NCBI GenBank assembly: GCA_016930515.1
Contig: JAFGGO010000108.1
Location: 1 to 64,000 of the forward strand
DNA: 64,000 bases
Source of the DNA: Promethearchaeota archaeon
GTDB lineage: Archaea; Asgardarchaeota; Lokiarchaeia; Sigyniarchaeales; SOKP01
Direction of reading: 5' to 3'
The position numbers were made by a program, and so were the translations under genes. The notes under the pieces are model-generated. The model was not told where the DNA came from and ran no database searches. It saw nothing but the letters and a program-made list of their open reading frames with translations. Within the stretch, counting starts at the first letter, position 1. Each line of letters begins with the position of its first letter. Positions 27,461-36,487 of the stretch are shown piece after piece.

Positions 27461-28450
27461 ATGAAGATTTATTTAGTCGACAAGGGAGAACTCAAGCAAA
27501 TTGACAAGTTAGTGTTTTCTACAGGCGATGTATACTTAATCGACGACGAAAAGACCATTTTCATATGGATTGGGAGCAAGTGTAGCGTTGACGAGAAAAC
27601 TAGTGGTGCCGCTCAAGCACGAAAGCTCGATCAAGAGCGTGGAGGTGCGGCTAAGATAATAACGGTTGATCAAAATCAAGAAACTGCTGAATTCCTCAAG
27701 CTCATTGCGAGCAAGGGTACTATGAAAATCGTGGAAAAAAATATTGCCAAGACTATGTTGAAAGATGTGATGACAGGCGATTTTGCTGGTTTTACAGAAC
27801 ATGTAAATGTACTTTATCGGGTTTCCTCCGAAGAGTTCGAAGACATCAATGCGATGAAAATGATACAAGTTCCGTTTTCGAAAGACTCGTTGGATTCCGA
27901 AGATTGTTTCGTGTTAGATATGGGTACGGATGTGTATGTTTGGCAAGGAAATGCTTGCAATGTAAAGGAAAGGGTCAAATCTGGCCAATGGGCAAGACAA
28001 ATTGATGCGGATCGCGCAGGAGAGCAAAACAAAACCATTTGTGAAGAAGGCGACGATGCGGCTTTTCTTTCAGCTTTAAGCAAGGGTGAACACTACAAGG
28101 AATCTGACGCCGTCCAACTTTCTGCTGATTCTGATTTAGAAAAGGAATCCGAGATGGACAAAATCGCAGCATCCGTTCATAAAGAACACGAGGCGACAAT
28201 TAGTGACGCCGCTCCCGAAACCTCAGAATCAAGCGCGTCTTCTGCCGGACCCGGCATACCCGGATCGTCTGATGGATTACTTACCATCGAAAAGATGGAA
28301 GGTCGTCGGAGGTGTCCAAATTGTGGAAACGAAAACAAGTCTTTAATTCACGAATCTGTTGACAAGGGAAATATTATTCTCGATTATCCACGAATGTATG
28401 GTAAAAAATACAAGTGTGGAGAATGTGGTCAAGAGTGGAGAGAAAAATAA
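27461..28450 (+). CDS. two-domain gelsolin with C-terminal zinc ribbon
   Basis: A 329-residue protein. Two gelsolin-like domains are visible, about residues 1-100 (VYLIDDEKTIFIWIGSKC, then AAQARKLDQERGG) and 108-208 (CFVLDMGTDVYVWQGNACN, then GQWARQIDADRAG). A disordered Ser/Pro-rich linker (about 215-280) leads to a four-cysteine zinc ribbon, RRCPNCGN to KYKCGECGQEW, of the TFIIS type. Two-domain gelsolins from Asgard archaea are known to regulate eukaryotic actin in vitro; Asgard actins are the expected partner. The zinc ribbon suggests an additional nucleic-acid or protein contact. Monocistronic; ATG 27461. Confidence 0.85.
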   Translation: MKIYLVDKGELKQIDKLVFSTGDVYLIDDEKTIFIWIGSKCSVDEKTSGAAQARKLDQERGGAAKIITVDQNQETAEFLKLIASKGTMKIVEKNIAKTMLKDVMTGDFAGFTEHVNVLYRVSSEEFEDINAMKMIQVPFSKDSLDSEDCFVLDMGTDVYVWQGNACNVKERVKSGQWARQIDADRAGEQNKTICEEGDDAAFLSALSKGEHYKESDAVQLSADSDLEKESEMDKIAASVHKEHEATISDAAPETSESSASSAGPGIPGSSDGLLTIEKMEGRRRCPNCGNENKSLIHESVDKGNIILDYPRMYGKKYKCGECGQEWREK

Positions 28451-28538
28451 AATTATAACTCGTAGTTATTTTCATTTTTTACTTTTTATTTAATTAAATA
28501 TATAAAAAAGTTGCTAAGAATAAGATACTATCGTAGAA

Positions 28539-29759
28539 TTATGATTTAAATAAATCTCTACGCAATAATTTTATCTTCTTTTTTAATTCAACGATTTCTT
28601 TTTCTTTTTCCTCTAATCTATTCTCAAAAACAAGAGCGTTATCTTTTTGTGATTGTAGATCCGATAATATTTTATCTTCGATTTTTTCTGCTTCAACAAT
28701 CTTATTTCGCAATTTATTATTGTTTTCCTTCAATTGGTTAAGTTCTTGTTCTTTTTCTTGTAATTGGGCAATATCGATCTCATATTTCGTAACTACTCTC
28801 TGAGAGTCTCCTATCTTTGTTTCTAGTCTACTAATTTGTTCGGAATTATCTTTTTCCTTTTGTTTCAAGGTTTCAATTTCGTTAATTAGAGACTTTATTC
28901 GTTCTTCTTTCTTTTCTATTTCTTTTTTTGCCAAGCTAAATGTTTCTAATTGTTGCTGCATGCCATTTAATTTTTGATTTAAGGACTCAATAGTGCTGTT
29001 AAGTTCGAAAATGTTCTTTTCTTTTTCCGTTATTATTTCGTCTTTTTTTTCGACAAGTAATTCGAGTTTATCGTATTTTGATTTCTGGATGGTATCGTTT
29101 TCGAGATATTGAATTTGTTCCATTAATTCTTTTATTTTAAGGTCTTTATCTTCAAAGTCTTTCGCTCTTGACGACTGTTCTACCTTGATTTGGTCGATTT
29201 GGGTTGTCATTACCTGTATGATTTCGTCTTTTTTTTGCATTGAAGTATTTATTTGTTCTATGGTTTTTGATTGATCATATAATTGGGAGTATAATTGTTC
29301 TATTTCTTGGTCCTTAGTGCTGATTAAGGTCTTTAAATCTTCTGGATCAGTACCAGAATTATCTGTTGTCCCGTTTGAGACTTTAGAAAGCCTTTCTATC
29401 TCTAATTCCAAGTTGTGAATTATGTTTTCTTTTTCTTGAACGACTTTCTTCTTTAAATTCCTCTCGCCCTCAATTTCCTTGCGAAGTTCTTCTATTACAA
29501 TTTCTCGTTCGTTAATTTGATTTGTTAAATCTTGTTTTTCCCTTATTAATTGTGAAATATCCTTATTTGCTTTCTCCTTATCTAAAGAACTCTGTCGCAA
29601 TTTTTCGGATAATTCCTTGTTTTGCACCTTGAGGAAATTTAATTGTTCGATAAGCGAACCTTCCTCGTTATCGTGTTCCTCTTCTTTTTCTTCAACCCAC
29701 CCCAAGGTGGAGAGGGCGTCTACGATTGACTTTTCTTCGTCGTCGCGATCGTCGGGCAT
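28539..29759 (-). CDS. long coiled-coil protein
   Basis: A 406-residue protein with an acidic start (MPDDRDDEEKSIVDALSTLG) and then almost unbroken heptad repeats rich in Glu, Lys, Gln and Leu, for example IEELRKEIEGERNLKKKVVQ. No globular domain or signal is present; the C-terminus is basic (KKKIKLLRRDLFKS). It should form an extended rod, perhaps structural or tethering. It lies downstream of the GtrA-like and EMC3-like genes on the same strand, with a 100-bp gap. Confidence 0.7.
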   Translation of the reverse strand: MPDDRDDEEKSIVDALSTLGWVEEKEEEHDNEEGSLIEQLNFLKVQNKELSEKLRQSSLDKEKANKDISQLIREKQDLTNQINEREIVIEELRKEIEGERNLKKKVVQEKENIIHNLELEIERLSKVSNGTTDNSGTDPEDLKTLISTKDQEIEQLYSQLYDQSKTIEQINTSMQKKDEIIQVMTTQIDQIKVEQSSRAKDFEDKDLKIKELMEQIQYLENDTIQKSKYDKLELLVEKKDEIITEKEKNIFELNSTIESLNQKLNGMQQQLETFSLAKKEIEKKEERIKSLINEIETLKQKEKDNSEQISRLETKIGDSQRVVTKYEIDIAQLQEKEQELNQLKENNNKLRNKIVEAEKIEDKILSDLQSQKDNALVFENRLEEKEKEIVELKKKIKLLRRDLFKS

Positions 29760-29858
29760 ATGTTAAAGATCACCATTCTTTCTATTAAATTTTTTCTTTC
29801 TATTTGTTAGAATAAATTTAGACATTGTTTCATGGATTTTGAATGATTGTATCTTTCT

Positions 29859-30380
29859 CTAATTTAAGGTGTTGTAATCCTTCGTGAACACATATTTTCT
29901 ATCTAAAAAGAACTTTACAGTGTATCCAATAACTAAAGCCACGATCATGCTAAGTTCCAACGGGCTATTAACAAAGTTTGTCATTAGAAATTGAATTCCA
30001 ATGTTTAGAAGAGTTGTGAGAATGGCAAAAGCAAAATACTTAAAAAATTCCTGAGAAGTATCCTTGATGTTACTACCACTTTTTTTAAAGACCACATATT
30101 TATCCAAGAAAAATTTTATAATATAACATATACCAACAGCAACAATAGACCCTAAAAGTTCTGCCATATTAATTGGATCAATGGAACAATAGAGAGTGTG
30201 GATGAATTCCAAATGACCAAAATTGTTACATATATATGGATAAAGAAATATCTGGTTGGTTTTCTGTATCAAGTAATTAAGTACAATCATTAAAAGAGCA
30301 AATATTAAGTAAATAACCAGTTGCTTATGTACTTCTCTTTCTCGTAAAACGCCCCAATTAATTCCTTTTTCTTTTGACAT
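29859..30380 (-). CDS. GtrA-like membrane protein
   Basis: A 173-residue protein with four hydrophobic segments arranged as two similar halves, each ending in a conserved motif: IIKFFLDKYVVFKK and TVKFFLDRKYVF. This internal repeat and length fit the GtrA/DPMS family, which handles polyprenyl-phosphate-linked sugars or related lipids. It lies 14 nt after the EMC3-like gene on the same strand. The stop is TAG. A sugar-lipid role is taken from the family only. Confidence 0.75.
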   Translation of the reverse strand: MSKEKGINWGVLREREVHKQLVIYLIFALLMIVLNYLIQKTNQIFLYPYICNNFGHLEFIHTLYCSIDPINMAELLGSIVAVGICYIIKFFLDKYVVFKKSGSNIKDTSQEFFKYFAFAILTTLLNIGIQFLMTNFVNSPLELSMIVALVIGYTVKFFLDRKYVFTKDYNTLN

Positions 30381-30394
30381 GGTTTATCAATTGT

Positions 30395-31024
30395 TTATAG
30401 AATTCTCTTTTTCCAAGAATCGCTAGTATTAACATCATTAGTGTCATCTGCTATGTGATCAATTTCTTCGGTTTTGGAGAAATTATTCTGTAATATTGGC
30501 CCGCGAATATTCACTCGATTTATCTCGTCATCTTCTCTTCCCATGATCTGTTTGATTATCGAAGTCTTCTTGTCTTCCTTACCTGTAAGCTTTAAATAAA
30601 ACTTTTTTACACCATAAAATAATAGCGACAACCCGATGGCAAATAAGAAATAAAGAGCTGCCCAACCGCTACCAAAAAATAATATTGGAAACGGAAAAAT
30701 TCCAGATCGATAATTAAAAAATACAAAATTATCGAGTATGAAGAATAAAATGAGGAAAACAATACACCTCCCACAGGCAGGTATCAATTGCTTTTTCACC
30801 ATGGATTTCATCAATTGGGTGACCTCCGTCTGCAATTGGCGCATCATGTAAGGATCGTTCAATATCTGAGCGTTGTGCATCCTCTCTTGAAGATTCTTGG
30901 TCTTCTCTCTAAATTCTTTTAACTTTTCTGGATTTTGACCTATAAATTTATTGAGAATTTTGTTAATTAAAATAAATACCAAAGTTATAAAGAAAACAGC
31001 GAGTATTATCAATTCGATTTCCAT
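30395..31024 (-). CDS. EMC3/TMCO1-family (DUF106) membrane protein insertase
   Basis: A 209-residue Oxa1-superfamily protein: an N-terminal membrane helix, a cytosolic coiled coil (residues about 38-75) with NDPYMMRQLQTEVTQLMKSM, then two or three membrane segments. The family is the archaeal DUF106/Ylp1 group related to eukaryotic EMC3, TMCO1 and GET1. It inserts membrane proteins or supports translocation. The C-terminal tail is long and charged. It is first in a minus-strand unit with the GtrA-like gene. Confidence in the family is good. Confidence 0.85.
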   Translation of the reverse strand: MEIELIILAVFFITLVFILINKILNKFIGQNPEKLKEFREKTKNLQERMHNAQILNDPYMMRQLQTEVTQLMKSMVKKQLIPACGRCIVFLILFFILDNFVFFNYRSGIFPFPILFFGSGWAALYFLFAIGLSLLFYGVKKFYLKLTGKEDKKTSIIKQIMGREDDEINRVNIRGPILQNNFSKTEEIDHIADDTNDVNTSDSWKKRIL

Positions 31025-31177
31025 TTTTCGTACACCAGATTAAGAAATCTTGAATAAAATTAAAATTTTTCTTTACTTTTCCGTTGCGATCTTTATATTG
31101 ATGTTTTTATCAATCGCTAAAAAGTTCTATTTAAATAGAAAGGAATCTAAAGATATAATTATTAAAATTTATTTTAA

Positions 31178-32128
31178 ATGCAAATTTTAGGGGACATTCA
31201 GTTGCGTAGAGTTAAAATTAAATTATATGAACTTGAAGATTATAGGTGGTGTCCTAAAATATTACGCGTTTTTCTTTCGAAATATCTAGGATACCTTCAA
31301 AAAAAAATGGAAATATACGATCCAATCGTTCCTAAGATCGTTCACTTGTTAAAAACAACGAGTTCAAATACTATTATTGATATGTGTAGCGGATCGTTTG
31401 GTGAACACATATACCAAAAGTTAAGCGAGATAGACGATTCAATTATTGTTAAATTGACGGATAAATTTCCAGAGCCAGATATAATTGAACACATTAATCG
31501 AAGTAATTCGAAATTATCTTACGAATCAAAACCATTAGACGCAATGAACATGCCTAGATCTCTTAAGGGACTCAGGACGATGTTTACTGCTTTTCATCAT
31601 TTTCCTCCCTTTAAGGCAAGGAAAATATTACAAGATGCCGTCGATTCTAACCAACCCATCGCAATTTTCGAAATGTCTGAATTAAACATGAAGGGGTTTG
31701 TGGCAACGCTATTTTCTCCTTTTATAACGATGGCTTTAGTGAGAAAGTTTGCAAGGGAGTTTAAGTTAGGATGGAAAGCGTATGTATTCACGTGGATCTT
31801 ACCCGCTTTTCAGGCCATAGTGTTATGGGACGGTCTTGTTTCTGCGTTAAGGACATATAGCGTCCATCAGATGAGAAAATTGGTTGACTCTATAAACGGT
31901 TCAAATTATTACTGGGAAATTCAAAGGATCTCCAAGTCGATGCCCGTTATATACCTCGCAGGATATTCAAAGAACTATATTCGAAATTATCCCGAAAATG
32001 CGTGCCGATTTTGTGGAAGAGAATTATCCGAATTGGAGGCGATATTGTGTAATAGATGCAAACCATTATTTACCAAAAAGATTAGCCTCGTCAAAGATTC
32101 TAATAAAGAAATTAATTTACGAAAATAA
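31178..32128 (+). CDS. class I SAM methyltransferase-like protein with C-terminal zinc site
   Basis: A 316-residue protein. An early Rossmann-type strand-loop, TIIDMCSGSFGEHIYQKL, fits SAM binding. The later MFTAFHHFPPFKARKIL and AIFEMSELNMKGFV resemble the post-motif blocks of class I methyltransferases. The middle has hydrophobic helices (AYVFTWILPAFQAIVLW), so membrane association is possible. The C-terminal CRFCGRELSELEAILCNRCK is a four-cysteine zinc site. The substrate is unknown. ATG 31178 follows an AT-rich promoter stretch. Confidence 0.7.
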   Translation: MQILGDIQLRRVKIKLYELEDYRWCPKILRVFLSKYLGYLQKKMEIYDPIVPKIVHLLKTTSSNTIIDMCSGSFGEHIYQKLSEIDDSIIVKLTDKFPEPDIIEHINRSNSKLSYESKPLDAMNMPRSLKGLRTMFTAFHHFPPFKARKILQDAVDSNQPIAIFEMSELNMKGFVATLFSPFITMALVRKFAREFKLGWKAYVFTWILPAFQAIVLWDGLVSALRTYSVHQMRKLVDSINGSNYYWEIQRISKSMPVIYLAGYSKNYIRNYPENACRFCGRELSELEAILCNRCKPLFTKKISLVKDSNKEINLRK

Positions 32129-32203
32129 TTCGCTTAATTTATGAATAAAAAAACTTAAAAACCCAAATTTTTTTATTTTTTTAAAAAAAAAAGTGTTTGT
32201 AAT

Positions 32204-32566
32204 ATGATGGAAACAGTTGGGAAATGGGAGAATTACAAGGGACAACAAATTCTCATATGCGATTATAGAAATTTAAGAGGAAAAGAGTATATAGCCGCAA
32301 TCGAAGAGAATTTATCTAATGCTAGACGATCTAATAGAACAGATCTCTTGATTTTAACGGATATCAGGGATAGTGTCGTAGATGTAGAGGTTTCTAACAA
32401 GTTAAAAGAGTTAGCAGGTGACATAAAAAAAATCACAAAAAAAATGGCCATTGTTGGATTAACTGGTTTGAAGAAGTTAATGCTGAAATTCCTCAACAAG
32501 GTAGCTTCGATGAATATTAAACCTTTCGAGGATATAAATGTTGCTAAAGAGTGGTTAATTCAATAA
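32204..32566 (+). CDS. STAS/SpoIIAA-like small protein
   Basis: A 120-residue single-domain protein. The order of predicted strands and helices (ILICDYRNLRGKEYIAAIE, LLILTDIRDS, KKMAIVGLTGLKKLMLKFL) fits the SpoIIAA-like/STAS fold of a four-strand sheet with helices. Such domains bind lipids or act as anti-sigma antagonist-like switches; here there is no partner kinase nearby. Preceded by a 75-bp gap after the methyltransferase gene on the same strand. Confidence 0.6.
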   Translation: MMETVGKWENYKGQQILICDYRNLRGKEYIAAIEENLSNARRSNRTDLLILTDIRDSVVDVEVSNKLKELAGDIKKITKKMAIVGLTGLKKLMLKFLNKVASMNIKPFEDINVAKEWLIQ

Positions 32567-32636
32567 TCCATTGTTTAAAATTTTATTTTTTTATTTCAAT
32601 TTCAAAGTATGGTAATCTCATAAAAAATGTTCTTTC

Positions 32637-33737
32637 TCAATTTAAATTTCCATTTAAAAAACCCGCGAGATATTTGGCGTAAAGAGTTTTCCATCGGGCA
32701 GGCATGCTTGAAGCTATAGCACAACCTAATCTACATCCACTACAAAAATCGTAATTATCTTTTACTTTCATCATATCTGCTACTTCTTTTGACCTATATA
32801 TTCGGGCAATAGAGTATTTTAAAGCGTTGAAACTCCTTACAGGATGGATCTTGCATGGATAATCCACTTTTCCATCGTATCTTACGAATAAATAAGCCTC
32901 AACGACGTGACATCTTAAAATATTTTGGTAATATGTGTGGGTGTTATTTTTTTGTCTTCCAAAACCCCCATTTTCAATAACTTGAATCGTAACGGGATCT
33001 GTTATGATGTTCTTATATTCTTTTCTAAGAGATCTCACCGTACTTGCCCACTTGGAAATATCGGGAATCATATCCTTGAGATCGTCTATTTGATAAGTTT
33101 CATCCTGAAATTCACGAATGATATCCTCGCAAGGATCCATTTCGACGCAACAATTTAATTCTTTAGCTAACTCACAAATTTGCCCCAAGTATTTTATATT
33201 ATCTTTCATGACAACAGTGCTGATGACAACTTTAATGTTTTTTTTTGTAGCCAGCTTTATCGATTCGATGACTTTTTCGTAGATATTAAGCCCTCGAAAC
33301 TCATTGTGAAGGCGTGCCCTTGGATAATCTAAGGATAAAACCAAATAATCAAGTTCGTTTATTTTATTCTTTTTTAACAAGCTGGGGAGGAGATATCCGT
33401 TGCTGACTAGTCCAGTTAAGAGGTCTTGCTTTACACTGGAATGGTGAATCAATTCTGGTAAGTCTTTTCTAAGTGTGGGTTCGCCACCAGTAAACGAAAG
33501 AGATACAACTCCTAAATCTGCGATTTGAGTAGTAATATTTTTAATTTGATCCGTTGTCATTTCTTTACTCTGTTTAACCAGCGACTGAGGTAATGAATGC
33601 AACGAACAAAATGAACATTTAGCGTTGCACCTGAGTGTGATTTCTATTTGAGCGGAATATGGGATTTTTATGTTCGTAAAATTACTTAAAAAGAAATTCT
33701 TAACATAATGTAAAGCGTTTTTTGCACTGATATGCAT
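32637..33737 (-). CDS. radical SAM protein
   Basis: A 366-residue radical SAM enzyme. The cluster motif CNAKCSFC (C37, C41, C44) binds the SAM-coordinating 4Fe-4S cluster, followed by VSLSFTGGEPTLRKD (the GGE SAM motif) and LVSNGYLLP. The C-terminal part has CHVVEAYLFVRYDGKVDYPCKI and CSGCRLGCA, a SPASM-like set of cysteines likely to bind auxiliary clusters. Such enzymes modify peptides or cofactors, but no peptide substrate gene is recognised alongside. It stands alone, with stops and gaps on both sides. Confidence 0.85.
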   Translation of the reverse strand: MHISAKNALHYVKNFFLSNFTNIKIPYSAQIEITLRCNAKCSFCSLHSLPQSLVKQSKEMTTDQIKNITTQIADLGVVSLSFTGGEPTLRKDLPELIHHSSVKQDLLTGLVSNGYLLPSLLKKNKINELDYLVLSLDYPRARLHNEFRGLNIYEKVIESIKLATKKNIKVVISTVVMKDNIKYLGQICELAKELNCCVEMDPCEDIIREFQDETYQIDDLKDMIPDISKWASTVRSLRKEYKNIITDPVTIQVIENGGFGRQKNNTHTYYQNILRCHVVEAYLFVRYDGKVDYPCKIHPVRSFNALKYSIARIYRSKEVADMMKVKDNYDFCSGCRLGCAIASSMPARWKTLYAKYLAGFLNGNLN

Positions 33738-33998
33738 GGTAGATCTAAAGCTAAATAGTTAGGATCAGAAGGTATCTGTTTATTAAAAATATAATTAATT
33801 AAATTATCCACGAGAAAAAATTCTTCGGATATATTATGCTTTTCTAAACTTTTATATTAGCTTATTTTTATTACAGATTAAAAATAAAATTCAATAATTG
33901 AGAATAGATAATCCCATGTTTGTACGAAATGGGTTAATTAAAACTTGTCTCAAATAATATTGAATGTATTTTAAACTCGTATATTAAGGAGATTCAAT

Positions 33999-34373
33999 TT
34001 GTCAGAATTCGAACAAAATGTAATACAAAAATTAAACGAGATAAACCAAAAGCTTGATAAATTATTAATTCAAAAACCCCCTACGCCCGCACCTGCGGTT
34101 GCAACCACTGTCCCTGTTTCGCAAACATCTACTTCAACTCAAGTATCTGCTTCACAACCTACAAATGTGAGCCCATCAGCCGTTGTAGAAAGGCAGATTG
34201 AGGAAGAAAAGTTGGTTGAAAAGCCTCCCGTTGAGGGAAGGCGAGTGTGCCCGGATTGCGGGAACACTACATTTAACCAAATTGAGGATAAGACACAAGT
34301 CCTTTCCATGATGGGAGGGATTAAGATCTATGCTAAAAAATATGTTTGTAAGAAATGCGGTAAAGAGATGTAA
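33999..34373 (+). CDS. coiled-coil protein with TFIIS-like zinc ribbon
   Basis: A 124-residue protein with three parts: an N-terminal helix (FEQNVIQKLNEINQKLDKLL), a Pro/Thr/Val/Ser-rich flexible linker (residues about 26-70), and a four-cysteine ribbon from VCPDCGNTTFN to YVCKKCGKEM. The start is TTG with a strong AAGGAG ribosome site 7 nt upstream (33986-33991). The ribbon is of the same type as the one on the gelsolin protein 6 kb away, suggesting a shared binding target. Function unknown. Confidence 0.65.
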   Translation: MSEFEQNVIQKLNEINQKLDKLLIQKPPTPAPAVATTVPVSQTSTSTQVSASQPTNVSPSAVVERQIEEEKLVEKPPVEGRRVCPDCGNTTFNQIEDKTQVLSMMGGIKIYAKKYVCKKCGKEM

Positions 34374-34489
34374 GATCACCTAAATTCCACTTTTTTTATT
34401 AAGTGTTTTTTTCCCTTTTATATTAACATATAAAACATTAAAAACCACCAATCCTTGAGAGATCATACACATTAAATACGGTGAATTAA

Positions 34490-35137
34490 ATGAGTTTGCT
34501 ATTAGATAAAATTAAAGGCTTAATTGGAGGAAACGAACTACAAGAAATCATAAAGGATTTTAGCGATATAATCAAAATTGAAACTAATATGATAAAATCC
34601 TCAAAGGAACGGATCTCAAGTCTTCAAAATTACGCTAAAGTCGAGACACCAACTCTCAGAGAAGCAATAGAGTCCTTAGGAGAAACCTTCGAAAATATCG
34701 ACGGTGCAAGGGAAGAAAAGATCGACCAAATGCACGATAAGTTCTTAACACCATTGAACGATTTATTGGAAGAATTTAAGGAGTTATCTACGGAGTTAAA
34801 AGAATCGGAGAAGGCCAAAAAAGACTTGGAGAAAGCAAAATCCAAGCTTACCAAGCTTAAATCAAAACCCAAGGAAAAATTAAAGCCGGGTCAAATGGAA
34901 AGCGCAGAAACTGCCGTAAAGGATGGTGAAACAAAAGTACAGAAAGAAGAAACTGAAGCCAAAGAAGCGAGCGTACAATTTAATCGGAAAAAAGTATCAA
35001 TCTTAAAGGCCGTTCTTGAAGATATTATAACCATCGAAAAAACTTTTCACGAAAAAGTAATTAATTTGATTAATCCCGCCCAAGAAAAAGCTAAAGCAAT
35101 CGATTTAGATGAAAAACCTGCAGAAGTTCCTGAATAA
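34490..35137 (+). CDS. BAR-like coiled-coil protein (candidate)
   Basis: A 215-residue, wholly helical and charged protein. The pattern resembles BAR domains: an early helix with IESLGETFENIDGAREEKID, then FLTPLNDLLEEFKELSTELK with a Lys-rich stretch (KAKKDLEKAKSKLTKLKSK), and a final long helix with AVLEDIITIEKTFHEKVINL. A BAR dimer would sense or bend membranes; a plain coiled coil is the alternative. It follows the zinc-ribbon gene on the same strand 116 bp away. Structure prediction would decide. Confidence 0.6.
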   Translation: MSLLLDKIKGLIGGNELQEIIKDFSDIIKIETNMIKSSKERISSLQNYAKVETPTLREAIESLGETFENIDGAREEKIDQMHDKFLTPLNDLLEEFKELSTELKESEKAKKDLEKAKSKLTKLKSKPKEKLKPGQMESAETAVKDGETKVQKEETEAKEASVQFNRKKVSILKAVLEDIITIEKTFHEKVINLINPAQEKAKAIDLDEKPAEVPE

Positions 35138-35417
35138 TATTTTCGGCTAATATTTCAAGCATGTTATTATAACGTTTTATTTTTCTATTCTTTTAGGCAC
35201 TTTATTTAATAATCATCCCAAGATTTAATTTTATATCCATAAACAACAAATCATTATAAAAACAATTTTAACTAATAAAGATTCTTTTTATTTTTCGACA
35301 TGTTTAAATTAAAGTTGTCTTATTAAGTTAGCAACTAAAATATATGGAGTAAATGATAAATCTACAGTTTATTCATATTAATAAAACACTCCTAATTAAA
35401 ATATGAGGTATTAAAAA

Positions 35418-35930
35418 ATGGACAAACAAAATATTGGCCCTTCTATGGCGATAATTGGTGCCCTCCTTTTATTCATAGGTGCAATTTTTTTAATAAGCGA
35501 GGGCATAGCTCGTGATTTACTTATAGGTGTCTATACATTGACTTGGGATAGAATTAGTGTAGATCCGACACCAATAATCGTTAGTTTCGTAATGACTCTT
35601 ACCTTAGCAATTCTTACAATAATTATTGCATTAATTGCTCATAAAAAAATAAAGATAGGAGGAATTGCTATTGCTATTATAGGTGCTTTTGCAATTATAG
35701 CCATGTTTATCCCAATTGGAACACTTGACATCTCATCTTATCTATATCCTCCTGGTATTCCCCTTGTTGGTGGTACACCTGTCCTCGGCGAAAAACCTAT
35801 TCTAACATGTAATCTTGTTGCGACGGGAATTGCTAACGGAATTTTACTTTATAGCGTAACTTACATTCTCTATTTAGGGCCATTTCTCATCCTTGGAGGT
35901 GGACTTTTAAGTATATTCTTAAAAGAGTAA
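35418..35930 (+). CDS. hypothetical four-helix membrane protein
   Basis: A 170-residue protein with four hydrophobic segments: about residues 8-28 (MAIIGALLLFIGAIFLIS), 50-72, 78-98 and 140-165. A loop before the last segment is rich in Pro and Gly (YPPGIPLVGGTPVLGEKP). No signal peptide or known transporter motif. It stands alone between two gaps. ATG 35418 comes shortly after a weak purine run. Function unknown. Confidence 0.6.
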   Translation: MDKQNIGPSMAIIGALLLFIGAIFLISEGIARDLLIGVYTLTWDRISVDPTPIIVSFVMTLTLAILTIIIALIAHKKIKIGGIAIAIIGAFAIIAMFIPIGTLDISSYLYPPGIPLVGGTPVLGEKPILTCNLVATGIANGILLYSVTYILYLGPFLILGGGLLSIFLKE

Positions 35931-36054
35931 TTTCTTTAATAATTGATTCTTCTTTTTTTTAATATATTTTTAGCTTTTTAGATTTCGTTATATTAAAAAT
36001 TGAATATCAATCTAGAAAGTAAATTTAAAAAATAAAAAAATAAAAATTGATATC

Positions 36055-36474
36055 TTATAGTGGTTCAAATCCAAGATCAATTCGTGGATTCTCTCCTGGA
36101 AGGGGCGTTTCTAAAAACTTAACTTTTACGGGTGTATCTATTTCGATTGTTTCTGGTTTTGACTCGTCCACTCCTACGAGTTGAGCAGACACCATCGGTC
36201 CTTCGTCAAGCTTAATAACGCTAAAACAGTACGGTTTATTTTTCGAATAACCCTTATCAACGAAAAATTTAGTTCCCACGCTAATGCACGTAAAGGCGGC
36301 TATTTTTCCCTTTCCCGACATTTCGGTCCATTCCATCTCAGTAGAACCACATTTCGTACAGAGTTTTCTTGGAGGTGCAAATAATTCCCCGCAACTTTTG
36401 CATTTCGAACCCATTAACTTCTTTTGGTTAATATAATCCAAGTAATTATATACAGTTATTTCTTTTTCAGACAT
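36055..36474 (-). CDS. DUF35 OB-fold zinc-ribbon protein, thiolase partner
   Basis: A 139-residue protein with a rubredoxin-like zinc ribbon (CKSCGELFAPPRKLCTKCGS) and an OB-fold, typical of DUF35. These proteins associate with thiolases and HMG-CoA synthase in archaea, channelling acetoacetyl-CoA in the mevalonate pathway. An upstream GTG/ATG pair (36483-36486) exists, but an AAGGTGAT ribosome site suits the ATG at 36474 (MSEKEITVYN), which also matches the usual N-terminus. It follows the thiolase gene directly. Confidence 0.85.
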   Translation of the reverse strand: MSEKEITVYNYLDYINQKKLMGSKCKSCGELFAPPRKLCTKCGSTEMEWTEMSGKGKIAAFTCISVGTKFFVDKGYSKNKPYCFSVIKLDEGPMVSAQLVGVDESKPETIEIDTPVKVKFLETPLPGENPRIDLGFEPL

Positions 36475-36487
36475 TCTTTGCATCACC

